From NCBI GenBank assembly GCA_016195025.1, contig JACQAL010000072.1, forward strand, positions 1 to 55,207: DNA of 55,207 nucleotides, written 5' to 3'. Source of the DNA: Bacteroidota bacterium (GTDB lineage Bacteria > Bacteroidota > Bacteroidia > Palsa-948). Each line of letters opens with the position of its first letter. Positions within the stretch are counted from its first letter, which is position 1. The notes beneath the pieces were generated by a model that saw only the letters and a program-made list of their open reading frames with translations, searched no databases and was not told the DNA's origin. Positions 15,784 through 23,493 of this stretch are shown here, piece after piece. The position numbers were made by a program, and so were the translations under genes.

Positions 15784-16510
15784 TTTTTTTGGCTATCAAA
15801 ATTAGCCGCTCCGATTTTTTTTCGTCAAAGGCATTCAGTTTATAATCGCCAAAGAAATTTATAACCGTAAGTTTATTTGCTTCAAAAAGTTTTTCTAATT
15901 CTGTTTTTTCATAAGCGCGGACTTTTTCAGAGAAAAAATATTTTTTGCCTTTATCAGTGATTTCAATTTCCTTCACAATCATTTTTCCCCGAAGTGATTT
16001 TTTTATTTTAAAGTTTACATTACTGCAGTTGAAAGTTGTTTCAGGAACTAATTGTTGAATTTCTCTTTTGTAATTCATAAAATCAAATACAAATAATCCG
16101 TCTTTTTTCAGAGCAGCAGAAATTGATTTCAGCATTTTATTATTTTCATAATCATTTTCAAAATATCCGAAACTTGTAAATAAGTTTAATGCCACATCAT
16201 AATAATTTATTCGGAAAAGATTTCTGATGTCGTGTGTATAGAAATTTAAATTTTTTCTTTCCGATTTTTTTGCTTCTAAAATATTTTTTTCGCATAAATC
16301 AATTCCGGTAACCTCCTCAATTTTTTTTTCATTCAGATAAACCGAATGCCTTCCTCTTCCGCAGCCGCAATCCATAATTTTTGCGGAGGAAGCAATTTTT
16401 AGAAATGAAATAAGAGTATCGAGAAATAATTTTGCCTCTTCACAATCCCTGTGTTTGTAAAGAAGTGCATAATATTCCGAGCCAAACCAATCTTCAATCC
16501 AATCAGTCAT
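15776..16510 (-). CDS. SAM-dependent methyltransferase
   Basis: This 244-residue class I methyltransferase starts MTDWIEDWFGSEYYALLYKHRD, a typical beginning for a Bacteroidetes methyltransferase group. Motif I is IMDCGCGRGRHSVYL, followed by VTGIDLC (acidic ribose-binding residue) and NLFTSFGYF. The substrate is unknown. Although biotin synthesis needs a methyltransferase (BioC) to start the pimeloyl chain, nothing here specifically supports that role. The start at 16510 is preferred to the in-frame ATG at 16558. The 3' end overlaps that of the peroxiredoxin gene on the other strand. Confidence 0.85.
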   Translation of the reverse strand: MTDWIEDWFGSEYYALLYKHRDCEEAKLFLDTLISFLKIASSAKIMDCGCGRGRHSVYLNEKKIEEVTGIDLCEKNILEAKKSERKNLNFYTHDIRNLFRINYYDVALNLFTSFGYFENDYENNKMLKSISAALKKDGLFVFDFMNYKREIQQLVPETTFNCSNVNFKIKKSLRGKMIVKEIEITDKGKKYFFSEKVRAYEKTELEKLFEANKLTVINFFGDYKLNAFDEKKSERLILIAKKII

Positions 16511-16524
16511 TGTATTATTATTAG

Positions 16525-16532
16525 TAAATTTG
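16525..16532 (+). promoter_or_regulatory. -7 box of the small secreted gene / aminotransferase unit
   Basis: TAAATTTG matches TAnnTTTG and lies 14 bp before the GTG at 16547, implying a very short leader. Confidence 0.4.
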
Positions 16533-16546
16533 AAAATAGTTTTACC

Positions 16547-16861
16547 GTGAAAAATCATGCAAAGATAGTTTTATGTTTTTTTCTCGCATGGTTGTTCTTT
16601 TTTTATTCCGGAAAATGTTTTTCGCAGCGTGTGGCAGAAAATAATTCTATTATTTCCGGAGCGAAAAATATTGCCGCAGTGGCTGCGCCCATTGTGAAAG
16701 ATGCGTATAAAAGAGAAGAAAACAGAAATGCCGTAGTGAAAGGCATAAGCAATCTGGCAGGACAAGCGGTTCCATTGGCAGAAAAAGCCGCGCCTATTAT
16801 GCGAAAAGGATTTGTAATTGGAAAAAAGATTTTGAAAGTTCTTAAAAAGATTTTGCGATGA
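16547..16861 (+). CDS. Small secreted protein of unknown function
   Basis: This 104-residue protein starts at GTG: a basic KNHAK is followed by a hydrophobic core IVLCFFLAWLFFFYSG and a likely cleavage site near CFSQ. The mature part is a short alanine- and lysine-rich amphipathic helix region (AAVAAPIVKDAYKREENRN...LAEKAAPIMRKGFVIGKKIL). No ATG fits the signal peptide, and the upstream -7 box supports the GTG. The stop overlaps the next start (ATGA), so it is coupled to the aminotransferase. No family recognised. Confidence 0.65.
   Translation: MKNHAKIVLCFFLAWLFFFYSGKCFSQRVAENNSIISGAKNIAAVAAPIVKDAYKREENRNAVVKGISNLAGQAVPLAEKAAPIMRKGFVIGKKILKVLKKILR
16560..16567 (-). promoter_or_regulatory. 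-7 box of the methyltransferase promoter
   Basis: TATCTTTG on the minus strand, 50 bp upstream of the methyltransferase start. It lies inside the first codons of the oppositely oriented small secreted gene, so the two promoters face away from each other and overlap. Confidence 0.45.
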
Positions 16862-18078
16862 CCAACCGGGAAATATTTTTTAATCATATCGCGCAGACAT
16901 CTCTTTCTCCGCCTGCGCTTGAAATAAAATCTGCAAACGGAATTTATATCTATGGAGCTGATGGAAAAAAATATTTCGATTTGATTTCAGGAATATCGGT
17001 TAGCAATTTAGGGCATGGCAATTCAAAAATTGTCAGCGCGATAAAAAAGCAACTCGATAAGCATAAATATGTAATGGTCTATGGAGAATTTATTGTTTCC
17101 CCGCAGGTGGAATATGCAAATCTTCTTGTAAAATATCTTCTCCGAACGAAGTTACGGAGTCCGTCTTCCAGCGGACCTAAAAATTTAGATAATGTTTATT
17201 TCACTTCCTCCGGTGCGGAAGCGGTTGAAGGCGCACTGAAACTTGCAAAACGTTTTACGGGAAGAACTGAAATCATTGCATTCAAAAATTCTTATCATGG
17301 CAGCACGCACGGAGCGTTGAGCGTGATGGGAAATGAAATGTTCAAGCAGGCATTTCGCCCGCTGCTTCCGGATATCCGCTTTCTGGAATTTAACAATGAA
17401 AAAGATTTAGCGCTGATAAGTTCTAAAACTGCCTGCGTAATTGTTGAACCCATTCAGGGAGAAGCAGGAATTATTTTACCGCAAAAAAATTTTCTGGAAA
17501 AACTTCGGGACAAATGCGGTGATGCCGGAGCATTATTAATCTTTGATGAAATTCAAACCGGAATGGGAAGAACCGGAAAACTTTTTGCGTTTGAAAAATA
17601 TAAAGTTGTCCCGGATATTCTTTGCCTTGCAAAAGCACTTGGAGGTGGAATGCCGATGGGCGCATTCATCTCTTCTAAAAAAATTATGTCAACGCTTTCG
17701 TACGAACCGGTGCTCGGGCACATTACAACTTTTGGCGGTCATCCGCTGAGTTGCGCTGCGGGAATTGCTTCCATGAAAGAAATTGTTTCAAAAAAATTAT
17801 TTCTTTCTGCTGAGAAAAAAAATAAATTGTTCAGAAAACTTCTCAAACATTCGCGCATAAAAGAGATACGGGGAGAAGGATTGCTTTTAGCAATTCAGTT
17901 TTCCAGTGAAAAAGAAAATAAAAAAATAATTTCAAAATGTATTGAGAATGGTGTCATCACCGACTGGTTTCTTTTTCGCGCGGATGCGATGCGCATTGCG
18001 CCTCCTATCATAATTTCGGAAAAAGAGATTAAACTTGCATGCGAAATAATTCTTCGTTCAATTGAATCTATAAAATAA
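16858..18078 (+). CDS. Class III aminotransferase (acetylornithine/ornithine-type)
   Basis: This 406-residue PLP enzyme has GKKYFDLISGISVSNLGH, FTSSGAEAVEGALKLAKR, YHGSTHGALSVMG, EPIQGEAGI, FDEIQTGMGRTGKLFA and the PLP-lysine motif CLAKALGGGMPMGAF. The overall pattern fits the acetylornithine/4-aminobutyrate/ornithine group; exact substrate is undetermined. It lacks the WHPYTQ motif and is therefore not a second BioA. Codons for TKLRSPSSSGPKN carry the 24-bp dispersed repeat (17154-17177), inserted in frame before the conserved VYFTSSGAEA segment. Translationally coupled upstream and followed 5 bp later by a two-component system. Confidence 0.92.
   Translation: MTNREIFFNHIAQTSLSPPALEIKSANGIYIYGADGKKYFDLISGISVSNLGHGNSKIVSAIKKQLDKHKYVMVYGEFIVSPQVEYANLLVKYLLRTKLRSPSSSGPKNLDNVYFTSSGAEAVEGALKLAKRFTGRTEIIAFKNSYHGSTHGALSVMGNEMFKQAFRPLLPDIRFLEFNNEKDLALISSKTACVIVEPIQGEAGIILPQKNFLEKLRDKCGDAGALLIFDEIQTGMGRTGKLFAFEKYKVVPDILCLAKALGGGMPMGAFISSKKIMSTLSYEPVLGHITTFGGHPLSCAAGIASMKEIVSKKLFLSAEKKNKLFRKLLKHSRIKEIRGEGLLLAIQFSSEKENKKIISKCIENGVITDWFLFRADAMRIAPPIIISEKEIKLACEIILRSIESIK
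17154..17177. repeat. 24-bp dispersed repeat, copy 2, inside the aminotransferase gene
   Basis: Identical to 402-425 at 22 of 24 positions. It adds a serine- and proline-rich loop to the enzyme without changing the frame (24 is a multiple of 3). Confidence 0.88.
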
Positions 18079-18083
18079 ATTTT

Positions 18084-18758
18084 ATGAATGTTCTCATAGT
18101 GGAAGATGAAAAAGGGCTTTCGGCAGAGATAAAATCTTTTCTGGAGAAAGAAAATTTTTTATGCGAAAGCGCCTACACGGGCAAGGAGGCATCCGAAAAA
18201 ATTTTTGTAAACAACTATGATTTTGTTTTGCTTGATTTGGGTTTGCCGGATTATGAAGGATTAAATCTTCTAAAGGAAGCCCGTGAAGCAAACCGTGAAT
18301 CGGCTTTTATAATTTTGACTGCGCGCGGTGCGGTGGATGATAAAATAAAAGGATTGAATCTTGGAGCGGATGATTATCTGGCAAAACCGTTTTCACTTCT
18401 GGAATTGCTTTCGCGCATGCAGGCGATTACGCGGAGAAAACACGGGCTGAAAAAAAATCTCATTAAAGTTTTTGATTTCACCATAGATATTCAAAAGCGT
18501 TCCGTTCTTCAAGGAGCAAAAGAAATTGCTCTCACGAAAAAAGAATTTGACATTCTCGTTTATCTTGTGCTTCATAAAAACCGCGTGCTTACGCGCAACC
18601 AACTTACCGAACACATTTGGGGTGATGTGCTCGAAGAGGATTACGATTCCAACTATGTGGACGTGCATATAAAAAATCTCCGGAAAAAATTAGCAGCACA
18701 CGCTTCTGCTGATTGGCTCGAAACAGTCCGCGGAATCGGTTATCGCGTTAACGCCTGA
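18084..18758 (+). CDS. Two-component response regulator, OmpR/PhoB type
   Basis: This 224-residue regulator has a receiver domain (LIVEDEKGL with acidic pocket residues 7-9, phospho-acceptor Asp51 in LLDLGLPD, LTARG, and LAKPF with the conserved Lys) and a winged-helix DNA-binding domain (IALTKKEFDILVYLVLHKNRVLTRNQL...VDVHIKNLRKKL...VRGIGYRV). It controls unknown targets. The sensor kinase starts 4 bp after its stop, so the pair is co-expressed, probably with the aminotransferase upstream. Confidence 0.95.
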   Translation: MNVLIVEDEKGLSAEIKSFLEKENFLCESAYTGKEASEKIFVNNYDFVLLDLGLPDYEGLNLLKEAREANRESAFIILTARGAVDDKIKGLNLGADDYLAKPFSLLELLSRMQAITRRKHGLKKNLIKVFDFTIDIQKRSVLQGAKEIALTKKEFDILVYLVLHKNRVLTRNQLTEHIWGDVLEEDYDSNYVDVHIKNLRKKLAAHASADWLETVRGIGYRVNA

Positions 18759-18762
18759 TATA

Positions 18763-20079
18763 ATGAAACTCAACAATAAACTCACACTTGTCAACACGGC
18801 TTCCAAACTATTAATTTTTATTGCCATTGTTTTTCTTGTTCCCTTCATGGTGAGAAAAGTTGTGCTTGACCTCACCGATAAGCGCCTGGTTGTAATGCAA
18901 AAAAGAGTAATAGGAATTATTGATAAAGTGGGAATAAATAATTTTATCCGCACGGAAAGCGACAGCAGTTTTGCGAGTTACAATATTTTGAAAGAAGAAT
19001 ATATTTCTCTTGAACCGATTTCTGATTCAACAAAAATTTCTGACAAGATTAATAATGATGAACGGAATATTGAAAATGTGATAGTGGATTACCGCGTGCT
19101 GAGTTCTGTTTTTCTGAAGGAGAATAAAAAATATCTTCTGGAAATAGGAAAGAGTTTGTCGAACATAAATCAATTAGATAATACCATTAAAAAGTTTGCT
19201 TTATATATTCTCATAGCTATTTTGATAATTACTGTGATAACGGATATTACGTTTACAAATTATTTTCTTCGCCCGTTTAAAACCATTATTGAAAAAAAAT
19301 TGAAACCCATCAGCAATCCAACGGATTTTGATTTCAGGGAAATTAAAACCACTACAGACGATTTTAGAATTCTTGAAAAAACAATTCATGAAATGATGGA
19401 GAAAATTAATTATGCTTTTCTGCGCGAGAAAGATTTTACCAGTCATGTTTCGCATGAACTATTGACCCCTATTTCTCTCCTGCAAAGCCGCCTTGAAAAT
19501 ATTTTATCAGACCAGAATATTTCAGAAAATGTTGCGCTGAAAGTTATTGAATCGCAGAAAACATTAACGCGCCTGAAAAAAATAATCAACGCGCTGCTGA
19601 TGATTTCAAAAATAGAACACGAACAATATTTGAAAGAAGATGCAGTGAATATGAAATACCTTGTTGCAGATGTGCTGGAGGAAATTGATGAACGCTTCGA
19701 AGAGAAAAAATTAAATGTGGATGTAAAAGCAGAAACCGATTTTGTAATTCAGGGAAATAAAAGTTTGCTCTTCACTCTTTTATTTAATCTGATTAATAAT
19801 GCAATAAGGTATAATGTTACGCACGGAAGAATTTTTATCCGTACATTTTTTGAAAATAAAAAATTTATTATTGAAGTTGAAGACAGCGGCATCGGAATTC
19901 CGCAGGAAAAAATTAAAATGCTGTTTGACCGTTTCAAGAAAATGAAATTTACCGATGAAGAAAGCCACGGGCTTGGGCTTCCGATTGTAAAAGCCATTGC
20001 CGATTTTCATAACATTATGATTACTATCAGTTCTTCCGAAGGAAAAGGAACTGTTTTTAAATTGATTTTTCCATCGTGA
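18763..20079 (+). CDS. Sensor histidine kinase
   Basis: This 438-residue membrane kinase has a first membrane segment near residues 14-32, a periplasmic loop to about 143, a second segment near 145-165, then a HisKA domain with H-box SHVSHELLTPISLLQ (His231 predicted to be phosphorylated) and a HATPase domain with the N-box NLINNAIRYN, G1 VEDSGIGIPQEK, F-box FDRFKKM and G2 GLGLPIV. Partner of the adjacent response regulator. No clear HAMP domain and no recognised sensor fold in the periplasmic loop. Confidence 0.94.
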   Translation: MKLNNKLTLVNTASKLLIFIAIVFLVPFMVRKVVLDLTDKRLVVMQKRVIGIIDKVGINNFIRTESDSSFASYNILKEEYISLEPISDSTKISDKINNDERNIENVIVDYRVLSSVFLKENKKYLLEIGKSLSNINQLDNTIKKFALYILIAILIITVITDITFTNYFLRPFKTIIEKKLKPISNPTDFDFREIKTTTDDFRILEKTIHEMMEKINYAFLREKDFTSHVSHELLTPISLLQSRLENILSDQNISENVALKVIESQKTLTRLKKIINALLMISKIEHEQYLKEDAVNMKYLVADVLEEIDERFEEKKLNVDVKAETDFVIQGNKSLLFTLLFNLINNAIRYNVTHGRIFIRTFFENKKFIIEVEDSGIGIPQEKIKMLFDRFKKMKFTDEESHGLGLPIVKAIADFHNIMITISSSEGKGTVFKLIFPS

Positions 20080-20145
20080 AGAATACTTCATCTTATCTTC
20101 ATTGAAATTCTTTTCCACCTTCATAATTCCTTCACAGCATAGTCA

Positions 20146-20153
20146 TACATTTG
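20146..20153 (+). promoter_or_regulatory. -7 box upstream of the lysine-rich small protein
   Basis: TACATTTG matches TAnnTTTG and lies 67 bp before the start at 20221. Confidence 0.4.
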
Positions 20154-20220
20154 TTCAGTAAACACAAAGGAAAATCCTGCGTGTGAAAAACAAAAAGTTC
20201 AACAACTAAAACACAACAAA

Positions 20221-20424
20221 ATGAAAAAAGTAGTTTTATTTGCAGCACTCGTTGCATTTTCAATGACAACAGTTCTTGCACAGCAATCAGGTGAAAAAAA
20301 ATCTGAAGCAAAACCAAAAACTGAAATGAAGAAAGACACAGCAAAGAAAGAAGCGAAGAAAGTTCCTGCTGAGAAAAAAGAAGCAAAGAAAGAAGAAAAG
20401 AAAGAAGCTCCTAAAAAGAACTAA
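20221..20424 (+). CDS. Small secreted lysine/glutamate/alanine-rich protein
   Basis: This 67-residue protein has a clear signal peptide (MKKVVLFAALVAFSMTTVLAQ) and a mature region of about 46 residues made almost only of K, E, A, P and T, ending in KKN. It is expected to be unfolded or helical and highly charged in the periplasm or outside. Its own promoter and a strong terminator (20441-20474) mark it as a monocistronic gene directly after a two-component system, which may regulate it (inference). No family function known. Confidence 0.75.
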   Translation: MKKVVLFAALVAFSMTTVLAQQSGEKKSEAKPKTEMKKDTAKKEAKKVPAEKKEAKKEEKKEAPKKN

Positions 20425-20440
20425 TTCTTTTTTCGATTGT

Positions 20441-20474
20441 AAAAAAGTCCGTACAGAAATGTCCGGACTTTTTT
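20441..20474. terminator. Bidirectional rho-independent terminator
   Basis: AAAAAAGTCCG (20441-20451) and CGGACTTTTTT (20464-20474) form an 11-bp stem flanked by A and T tracts. It serves the small lysine-rich gene and the convergent CoA-binding protein gene, whose stop codon touches it. Confidence 0.93.
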
Positions 20475-20835
20475 ATTTATATGTGCCGACAGAAAGCATG
20501 GTGAGCGTGCACGCTTCGAGCACTTCAATTCCTGCCTTGCGCGCTTTTTCTTCCAACTCCGGATTTTCTGTTCCCGGATTAAAAATAATTCTTTCCGGTT
20601 TCAGCGAAAGAATATAATCGTAATAGTGCGGTTGATTTTTCGCTCCGACATAAAGCGTAATCGTATCCACATTTTCAATTTTCGGAAAGCCGGTTTGAAT
20701 TTTTATTCCCATAATTTCTCCTTCTTTCAAACCAATTGCCACCACCGGAATATGATTGTAGTGAAGCATGCGCACAGCGCGGTTGGAAAACCGTTCGTGA
20801 TTTTCTGAAGCACCTATGACTACAGTTTTTTTCAT
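20473..20835 (-). CDS. CoA-binding domain protein
   Basis: This 120-residue Rossmann-fold protein begins MKKTVVIGASENHERFSNRAV, the nucleotide-binding start of the CoA_binding_2 family (YccU-like), followed by ITLYVGAKNQ and RIIFNPGTENPELEEKARKAGIEV. The biochemical role of the family is unclear. The start overlaps the stop of the MFS transporter gene (ATGA), so the two are translationally coupled. Confidence 0.88.
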   Translation of the reverse strand: MKKTVVIGASENHERFSNRAVRMLHYNHIPVVAIGLKEGEIMGIKIQTGFPKIENVDTITLYVGAKNQPHYYDYILSLKPERIIFNPGTENPELEEKARKAGIEVLEACTLTMLSVGTYK

Positions 20836-22058
20836 TCCACTTCTATATAGTCAAGTTCTTTTCCGTACGTTTCTTTCAGATTGAAAAGAGAAAAGAAAGC
20901 GAGCGACATTACAACTCCTGCAACGATAAGAGCAGAATTCCAGATTCCCAAAGAGGCAGCGATAGAATTCCAAGCCAGCGTCATGAGCACAAGCGATCCG
21001 CGAACAAAATTCGGAGCGGTGGTGGTGACTGTAGAACGAATGTTCGTTCCGAATTGTTCCGAAGCAACGGTGACGAACATTGCCCAATATCCCTGCGCTA
21101 ATCCGAGAATGAAAATGATGAGGTAAAAGAAATTTGCGCTTGCGCCAAACGAATAAAAATATCCAACCATGGAAATTGTAAGAGTAATAAGCGCGATGAG
21201 AATGGATTTTTTTCTTGACTTCAGCCATTGACTTATGAAGCCGGTAATCAAACTTCCGAGCGCTGCGCCAATGTAATGATACATGATGGCTCTTCCGGGA
21301 TTTATTTTTTCAGCAATGCCGAGATATTCTCCGAACTCTTTTGAAAATGTTACGAGAATCCCGATGACATACCAAACAGGAAGCCCTATGAGAATGCAGA
21401 AAAGATATTTGAAAAATTTTTCGCGCGTGCGGAAGATGGAAAAAAAATTTCCGCGGCTTGCTTTTGATTCTTTCACTTTGTCAAACATTCCTGATTCGTG
21501 AACATAAATTCTTAATCCGAGAAGCAGCAATCCTAAAACCCCGCCAGCCCAGTATGCTTCGCGCCAGCCCCATTCTGCTACTGTGAATGCAAGCACTGCG
21601 CCTGCAATTCCAACTCCCGATACAATGCTCGTTCCCCATCCGCGTGTTTCTTTCGACATTACTTCTGAAACCAGCGTGATTCCTACTCCTAATTCTCCGG
21701 CTAATCCGAATCCGGCAATCACGCGCAGCCATGCATATTGCTGAAAGGTGTGAACAAAACCGTTTGCAATGTTTGCGAGCGAGTAGAGGAGAATGGTGAG
21801 AAACAGCGCGGACAATCTTCCTTTTTTATCTCCGAGAATTCCCCACACGATTCCGCCAAGCAGCATTCCGATCATTTGCATGTTGATGAGAAAAATTCCG
21901 GAGTCCTTGATTTTCTCCTGTGCAATTCCGATTTCCGCCAAACTGGGAACGCGCACAATGCTGAAGAGAATCAAATCATAAATATCCACGAAGTAGCCGA
22001 GCGCGGCAACGATGACAACAATGTTAAGAGGATTTTTTGTAACGGAATTTCCGGACAT
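20832..22058 (-). CDS. Major facilitator superfamily transporter
   Basis: This 408-residue protein has 12 predicted membrane helices. The first reads VVIVAALGYFVDIYDLILFSIVRVPSL; the loop GILGDKKGRLSALF is the MFS signature between helices 2 and 3. It resembles the metabolite/sugar-acid:H+ symporter group; substrate unknown. An open frame continues upstream through the tRNA-Ser gene, so MSGNSVTKN at 22058 is taken as the start. It lies one base from the tRNA 3' end and has no Shine-Dalgarno sequence, an unusual arrangement. Confidence 0.92.
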   Translation of the reverse strand: MSGNSVTKNPLNIVVIVAALGYFVDIYDLILFSIVRVPSLAEIGIAQEKIKDSGIFLINMQMIGMLLGGIVWGILGDKKGRLSALFLTILLYSLANIANGFVHTFQQYAWLRVIAGFGLAGELGVGITLVSEVMSKETRGWGTSIVSGVGIAGAVLAFTVAEWGWREAYWAGGVLGLLLLGLRIYVHESGMFDKVKESKASRGNFFSIFRTREKFFKYLFCILIGLPVWYVIGILVTFSKEFGEYLGIAEKINPGRAIMYHYIGAALGSLITGFISQWLKSRKKSILIALITLTISMVGYFYSFGASANFFYLIIFILGLAQGYWAMFVTVASEQFGTNIRSTVTTTAPNFVRGSLVLMTLAWNSIAASLGIWNSALIVAGVVMSLAFFSLFNLKETYGKELDYIEVE

Positions 22059-22059
22059 G

Positions 22060-22150
22060 CGGAGGATGGGGGATTCGAACCCCCGATACGGCTTTTCAAC
22101 CGTATGCCGGTTTAGCAAACCGGTGCCTTCAACCACTCGGCCAACCCTCC
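22060..22150 (-). tRNA. tRNA-Ser (anticodon GCT)
   Basis: The minus strand folds as a class II tRNA: acceptor GGAGGGT paired with ATCCTCC, D-arm GGCCGAGTGGTTGAAGGC, anticodon stem CCGGT/ACCGG with loop TTGCTAA giving anticodon GCT, a long variable arm (TACGG...CCGTA), and T-arm GGGGGTTCGAATCCCCC. CCA is not encoded; the discriminator base is G. It reads AGC/AGU codons. Confidence 0.97.
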
Positions 22151-22239
22151 GAAATTTTTTGCGGCAGTTTTCCTCTGCACAATAATTTCTGCATTCAAAA
22201 ACGGGAGCGAATTTAAGAAAAAAGATTAGCAGTGAATTT

Positions 22240-22710
22240 TTAAGAAAGCATCTTCAGCACCGCTTCTGCTGCCTCTTCTCCTTTGTTCCCGAATTTTCCT
22301 CCTGCGCGGTTCAATGCCTGCTCAAGAGTATCGGTAGTAAGCACACCGAAGGAAACCGGTTTATTTGCTGCAAGCGAAACATTCATGATTCCCTGCGAAA
22401 CGGTTTTGCAGATATAATGATAATGGTCGGTTTCGCCTTTTATAACGCAGCCGAGACAAATTACTGCATCGCATTTTTTTTTCAGAAGGAATTGCGCGGT
22501 GAGCGGCAACTCAAAACTTCCGGGAGAATTTTTCCGCAGGATATTTTTTTTTGCAATGCCATTCTCAAGGAGAAATTTTTCTGCGCCTGCATAAAGTTCT
22601 TCGGTTACTTCAGGATGCCATTCGGAAACAGCAATGCCGATTTTAATTTTACCGGGAGTGAGCAATAAATTTTTTTTGAAAAAATTTTTTCTCTTTGATG
22701 AAGAAGACAT
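22240..22710 (-). CDS. ribH: 6,7-dimethyl-8-ribityllumazine synthase
   Basis: This 156-residue enzyme makes the penultimate riboflavin intermediate and normally assembles into pentamers or 60-mers. Motifs: SEWHPEVTEELYAGA, SPGSFELPLTAQFL, CLGCVIKGETDHYHYIC (catalytic His region), PVSFGVLTTDTLEQALNRAGG. It carries a short lysine/serine-rich N-terminal extension. It starts 7 bp after the TPR membrane protein gene on the same strand. No FMN riboswitch is visible upstream. Confidence 0.96.
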   Translation of the reverse strand: MSSSSKRKNFFKKNLLLTPGKIKIGIAVSEWHPEVTEELYAGAEKFLLENGIAKKNILRKNSPGSFELPLTAQFLLKKKCDAVICLGCVIKGETDHYHYICKTVSQGIMNVSLAANKPVSFGVLTTDTLEQALNRAGGKFGNKGEEAAEAVLKMLS

Positions 22711-22717
22711 GAGAAAA

Positions 22718-23401
22718 TTATTCAGCGATCCCTGCTTTTATTTTCGCGCGTGAAATATATTTTTCCACCTCTCTGCCTTCGCGCGCTTCCGCGAAATCAG
22801 ATTTCAACTGCTCATAGAGTTGAAGCGCTTCCTTATATTTTCCCTGCGTTTCGTAAAGGGTGGCTGCTTTCATCAGGTAAACGGGAGTGGTGAAATTATT
22901 TTCATTTTCTTTTGCCGCTTTCAGATACTGGTTTATCGCATCATCGGTTTTTCCGAGTTCGGCATACGCATCGCCTTGCGCGCCAATAGAAATGGGAGCA
23001 AGCATCATATCTTTTCCGTCATACGCTTTCAGTTCGCTGATGGCATCTTCATATTTTCCTTTGTGTAAATAACACAACCCAAGGTATAAATGAGCAAGAT
23101 TGCCGGAAGTTGTTAAGCCGTACTGGTCGGTAATTTCCTTGAAGCCGAGAAATTGTCCGTCACCGTTAATGGCTTTGTCGAGCGAATCTTTTTCAAAATA
23201 TTTTTCCGCCATGTACATTTGTCCTTCGGCTTCTTCTTCCATGGGGCCGATGTAAAGTTTTGTCCATGCAAAATATCCGCCCACCAGCACCGCAATGGCT
23301 CCGCCAATAATTGACAAACTTTTTTTATTTTCTTCTATGTAGCGTTCCGCCTTGCTGATGGTTTCCTGCACATCAATAGCGGGTTCTTCTTTTTCTGCCA
23401 T
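22718..23401 (-). CDS. Membrane-anchored TPR protein (YfgM-like)
   Basis: This 227-residue protein starts MAEKEEPAIDVQETISKAERYIEENKK, has one membrane segment (IIGGAIAVLVGGYFAW, residues 33-48) and a C-terminal region with about four TPR units (HLYLGLCYLHKGKYEDAI, GDAYAELGKTDDAINQYLKAA, LMKAATLYETQGKYKEALQLYEQL). The layout matches the YfgM/TPR_21 group thought to act as periplasmic chaperone partners of the Sec translocon. The start is set by this N-terminus rather than an upstream ATG at 23524, which would overlap recF. Divergent from recF, followed by ribH. Confidence 0.85.
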   Translation of the reverse strand: MAEKEEPAIDVQETISKAERYIEENKKSLSIIGGAIAVLVGGYFAWTKLYIGPMEEEAEGQMYMAEKYFEKDSLDKAINGDGQFLGFKEITDQYGLTTSGNLAHLYLGLCYLHKGKYEDAISELKAYDGKDMMLAPISIGAQGDAYAELGKTDDAINQYLKAAKENENNFTTPVYLMKAATLYETQGKYKEALQLYEQLKSDFAEAREGREVEKYISRAKIKAGIAE

Positions 23402-23424
23402 GAAATTTTTTCTTAAAAGAGTGG

Positions 23425-23432
23425 CAAAGATA
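23425..23432 (-). promoter_or_regulatory. -7 box of the TPR-ribH transcript
   Basis: The minus-strand TATCTTTG lies 24 bp before the TPR gene start, in the divergent gap with recF. Confidence 0.5.
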
Positions 23433-23472
23433 GAATTATTTTGTAACGGAAGTTTTAAGCAGAAGACATGAT

Positions 23473-23480
23473 TAGATTTG
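23473..23480 (+). promoter_or_regulatory. -7 box of the recF promoter
   Basis: TAGATTTG matches TAnnTTTG, 13 bp before the recF ATG, implying a leader of only a few bases. Confidence 0.45.
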
Positions 23481-23493
23481 TATTTTCGTAGCA

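Noticed and set aside
15776-16510. BioC (malonyl-CoA methyltransferase)
   Set aside because: Only generic class I methyltransferase motifs are visible, and the gene is 4 kb from the biotin cluster on the opposite strand.
16858-18078. A second bioA
   Set aside because: It lacks the WHPYTQ motif and resembles acetylornithine-type aminotransferases.
22059-22136. Extension of the MFS transporter frame upstream through the tRNA-Ser gene
   Set aside because: The extra codons are the tRNA itself; the family's N-terminal sequence begins after MSGNSVTKN.
22151-22239. FMN riboswitch linked to ribH
   Set aside because: This gap lies downstream of ribH and only 7 bp separate ribH from the gene before it, leaving no room for an upstream riboswitch.
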